Shown here: piece after piece, positions 32,045 through 33,747 of the stretch
Layout: each line of letters starts with the position of its first letter
Numbering within the stretch: position 1 is the first letter of the stretch
From: Candidatus Viridilinea mediisalina
Lineage (GTDB): Bacteria; Chloroflexota; Chloroflexia; Chloroflexales; Chloroflexaceae
DNA length: 33,747 nt
Direction: 5' to 3'
Assembly: GCF_002532535.1 (NCBI RefSeq)
Contig: NZ_NQWI01000053.1
Location: forward strand, 1 to 33,747
The notes under the pieces: model-generated
Told to the model about the DNA's origin: nothing
The model's database searches: none
The model's input: only the letters and a program-made list of their open reading frames with translations
Made by a program: the position numbers and the translations under genes

Positions 32045-32803
32045 TCACCCACGCAGCAACTTGAGGATCAAATCATCAGGCGACTCAGCTTCTTTTGGTT
32101 CTGATGCAGGTTCCTCTGGAGTGGACTGAGGCGCGGTGGTAGCCGCAGCAGCCGGGGGCGGCGGTGCGGGGCGAGGAGGAGTGCGGCTGCGAATGCGGTC
32201 AAAGAGGCCACCCGTGCGCGGCGATTTTTGGTCGTCAGTTGGGCTTTCGACCTGAGCAGTGGTTTGGCGCGTAGGGCGGAGTTCGATCAGACCGTCAACG
32301 CACAACTGGACAATCGCTTCACCCACGTCAATCTCGGCCCAACCCAATTTCTGCGCCAACTGGCGCAGGTCGCTCTGCTGATCAAGCGCTTGGAAGATGG
32401 TATGGTGCTTGGGGCTCACCCGGTGGACTAATTGCTCATGCGAGCCAAGCAGCAATGGAATCAGATCCATGTGGGGGATATAGGCCCGTAGCTTACGCCA
32501 GCGCGCCGCTAGCCGCTGTGCTGTATGCAGGTGTTCATGCAGCGTACCCCACAGCGACTCCGCCTCGGTCGTCACATCACTGACAAACGTGAAATGAGCC
32601 TCAGTGACCTCAAACAACTCGGATAAGGCGGTCATGCCCTCAGCAGACCCGCGTTCAGCATGGTAGAGCACGCCATCACGGAAGTAGAGCGTACCTGGCG
32701 CTCCAGGCCCGTAGACATTGAGTGTCCCCGTCACTGAGCTATAGACGACCATTTCGATCAGCTCGTGCAGAGGAAAGAGTGGGATGGTACCTTCCAGTTT
32801 CAC
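32045..32803 (-). CDS. DUF4388-domain protein
   Basis: A 252-residue protein. The N-terminal DUF4388 domain (about 1-95) shows [37 protein letters not shown] and [16 protein letters not shown], the family typical of PatA-like and gliding/signalling proteins. A middle helical region (about 100-185) includes a winged-helix-like stretch ([20 protein letters not shown]). A low-complexity Pro/Ala/Ser linker and a short conserved end ([12 protein letters not shown]) follow. The GTG at 32803 is preferred since GGGGAG lies seven bases upstream; a TTG five codons upstream would place that site inside the gene. Function unknown, possibly regulatory. Confidence 0.85.
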   Translation of the reverse strand: MKLEGTIPLFPLHELIEMVVYSSVTGTLNVYGPGAPGTLYFRDGVLYHAERGSAEGMTALSELFEVTEAHFTFVSDVTTEAESLWGTLHEHLHTAQRLAARWRKLRAYIPHMDLIPLLLGSHEQLVHRVSPKHHTIFQALDQQSDLRQLAQKLGWAEIDVGEAIVQLCVDGLIELRPTRQTTAQVESPTDDQKSPRTGGLFDRIRSRTPPRPAPPPPAAAATTAPQSTPEEPASEPKEAESPDDLILKLLRG

Positions 32804-32988
32804 CGTTATGCTCCCCAAGGCTGTATCAGTCTTCAGTATACCCTGTTTTAAGCCACCATGCTAGGCATCCTATGCTATACTCGCACCCGCTTTACGCAAA
32901 GAGCCTGACACACAACAACATGAGTTTTCTTGGGGGAGGCTTCAACGCATCCAAACCTCCGCTACACTATGAAGGAGCGACATACACA

Positions 32989-33570
32989 ATGACCCGACTA
33001 TGCACTGGTGGGCGAATTGAGGTAATCTGTGGCTGTATGTATAGTGGTAAGACTGAAGAGTTAATTCGGCGCATGCGCCAGGTGATGATCGCACGCCAGC
33101 CTTGCCGCATCTTCACACCACGCCGCGACACGCGCTACAGTGTTGGCCATGTTGCCAGCCACACCGGCGCCAAACTGGAGGCTTATCCGGTTAGTTCAAT
33201 CCACGAAGTCCTAGCCGCTGCCGATGATGTACAGGTGGCGGCCATTGACGAATTGCACTTCCTTGAGGATCGCCCCGAAGAGATTTTGGCGGGCTGCCAA
33301 GCCTTAGCCGACCGGGGGCTACGGGTGCTGGTGGCTGGGCTTGATCAAAGCTACCGTGCCGAGCCCTTTCCTGGCATGATGCAGCTTATGGCGGTCGCCG
33401 AGCAGGTAGATAAGCTCTATGCCATCTGTGTGCGCTGTGGTGCCTATGCGACCCGCTCGCAGCGCCTGATTGATGGTCGCCCCGCGCCCGCCGATGCGGC
33501 AACCCTCGTGGTGGGCGGCTTGGAACTCTACGAGGCGCGTTGCCGCGCATGCTACGAGCCAGCGTGCTGA
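32989..33570 (+). CDS. tdk: Thymidine kinase
   Basis: A 193-residue type II (TK1-like) thymidine kinase that phosphorylates thymidine to dTMP in salvage. The P-loop is [10 protein letters not shown] at 15-24, with DELHF at 87-91 (catalytic Glu88 following Asp87). The zinc site is made of Cys147, Cys150, Cys185 and Cys188 (CVRC and CRAC). Length is normal. The ATG at 32989 gives the standard N-terminus; longer in-frame extension overlaps the opposite-strand DUF4388 gene and is not credible. The nearest GGAG is 13 bases upstream, so initiation may be weak or leaderless. Confidence 0.95.
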   Translation: MTRLCTGGRIEVICGCMYSGKTEELIRRMRQVMIARQPCRIFTPRRDTRYSVGHVASHTGAKLEAYPVSSIHEVLAAADDVQVAAIDELHFLEDRPEEILAGCQALADRGLRVLVAGLDQSYRAEPFPGMMQLMAVAEQVDKLYAICVRCGAYATRSQRLIDGRPAPADAATLVVGGLELYEARCRACYEPAC

Positions 33571-33747
33571 GGGAAGGAATTAGGAATTAGGAATTAGAAA
33601 ATAGAAAATAGGGCGGAGGCTTCAGAACGCCCAGGATACAGAAAACAGGAAACAGGAATTAGGAAATAGGAAATAGGGCGGAGGCTTCAGAACGCCCAGG
33701 ATACAGAAAACAGGAAACAGGAATTAGGAAATAGGAAATAGGGCGGA
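33571..33747. repeat. Family D minisatellite with 65-bp higher-order unit, cut by window end
   Basis: It starts at the base after the thymidine kinase stop with AGGGAAGGAATTAGG. AGGAAATAGG-type short units alternate with GGCGGAGGCTTCAGAACGCC and AGGATACAGAAAACAGG, giving a tandem period of exactly 65 bases (33633 and 33698 are equivalent). The array continues past the window, and no right-hand end is visible. Confidence 0.92.

Noticed and set aside
32722-32988. N-terminal extension of thymidine kinase by 89 codons
   Set aside because: It would overlap the start of the opposite-strand DUF4388 gene, and the family N-terminus fits the ATG at 32989.
33571-33747. CRISPR array
   Set aside because: The 65-bp units are near-identical throughout, including between the short repeats, so there are no unique spacers.

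Overview
The window reads as chromosomal DNA of a filamentous Chloroflexota bacterium, most likely of the Chloroflexales type. This is an inference from gene content, the loose use of Shine-Dalgarno sites and the very high density of dispersed hairpin and minisatellite repeats; no rRNA or marker gene settles it. I saw no tRNA, rRNA, phage, transposase or CRISPR array.

Region 1 (about 1-13,000, almost all minus strand) is a surface-polysaccharide locus. It holds a processive family 2 glycosyltransferase, three GT4-type glycosyltransferases, a FemAB/GNAT-like acyltransferase, a polysaccharide deacetylase, two DegT/DnrJ/StrS sugar aminotransferases, a UDP-sugar epimerase, and a lipoprotein HlyD-type adaptor without its pump. 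A Phd/VapC toxin-antitoxin pair with its own promoter and palindromic operator sits inside it. Region 2 (13,140-15,525, minus) is a copper-delivery group: a cupredoxin-like membrane-anchored protein with an incomplete copper site, SCO1, a PCuAC chaperone, and a small Cys/His-rich membrane protein. It probably serves cytochrome oxidase CuA/CuB assembly. Region 3 (15,759-20,336, plus) is a signalling block: a REC-PAS-HisKA_3 kinase, a NarL/LuxR response regulator, and a multi-PAS hybrid kinase. Region 4 (20,624-31,002, minus) is a System I cytochrome c maturation locus. In transcription order it has a PH-domain membrane protein, a 650-residue membrane protein, ccmB, a break holding repeats and an opposite-strand DUF2283 gene, then ccmC, ccmD, ccmE, ccmF and a degenerate J-domain/TM/TPR protein that may act as a CcmI/NrfG-like factor. 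ccmA, ccmG and ccmH are not in the window. Region 5 (31,148-33,570) holds cytidylate kinase, a DUF4388 protein and, on the plus strand, thymidine kinase.

The most unusual feature is the repeat landscape. At least five short repeat families recur: A, TCTGAAAAG-ended elements with a perfect internal hairpin; B/D, elements with AGGGATGGTTTCAG-type ends and interchangeable cargo; C, elements with ATACCA-type ends and a TTGTAGA heptamer array; E, CCACAGAGGC inverted repeats; F, hairpin-bearing elements. Simple octamer and 24-40 bp minisatellites also occur. Most gene 3' ends in the window are abutted by one of these within a few bases. In several cases the repeat supplies the stop codon, the last residues of a protein, or the Shine-Dalgarno site of the next gene. 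Hairpin stems differ between copies by compensatory changes, which suggests that structure is being kept.
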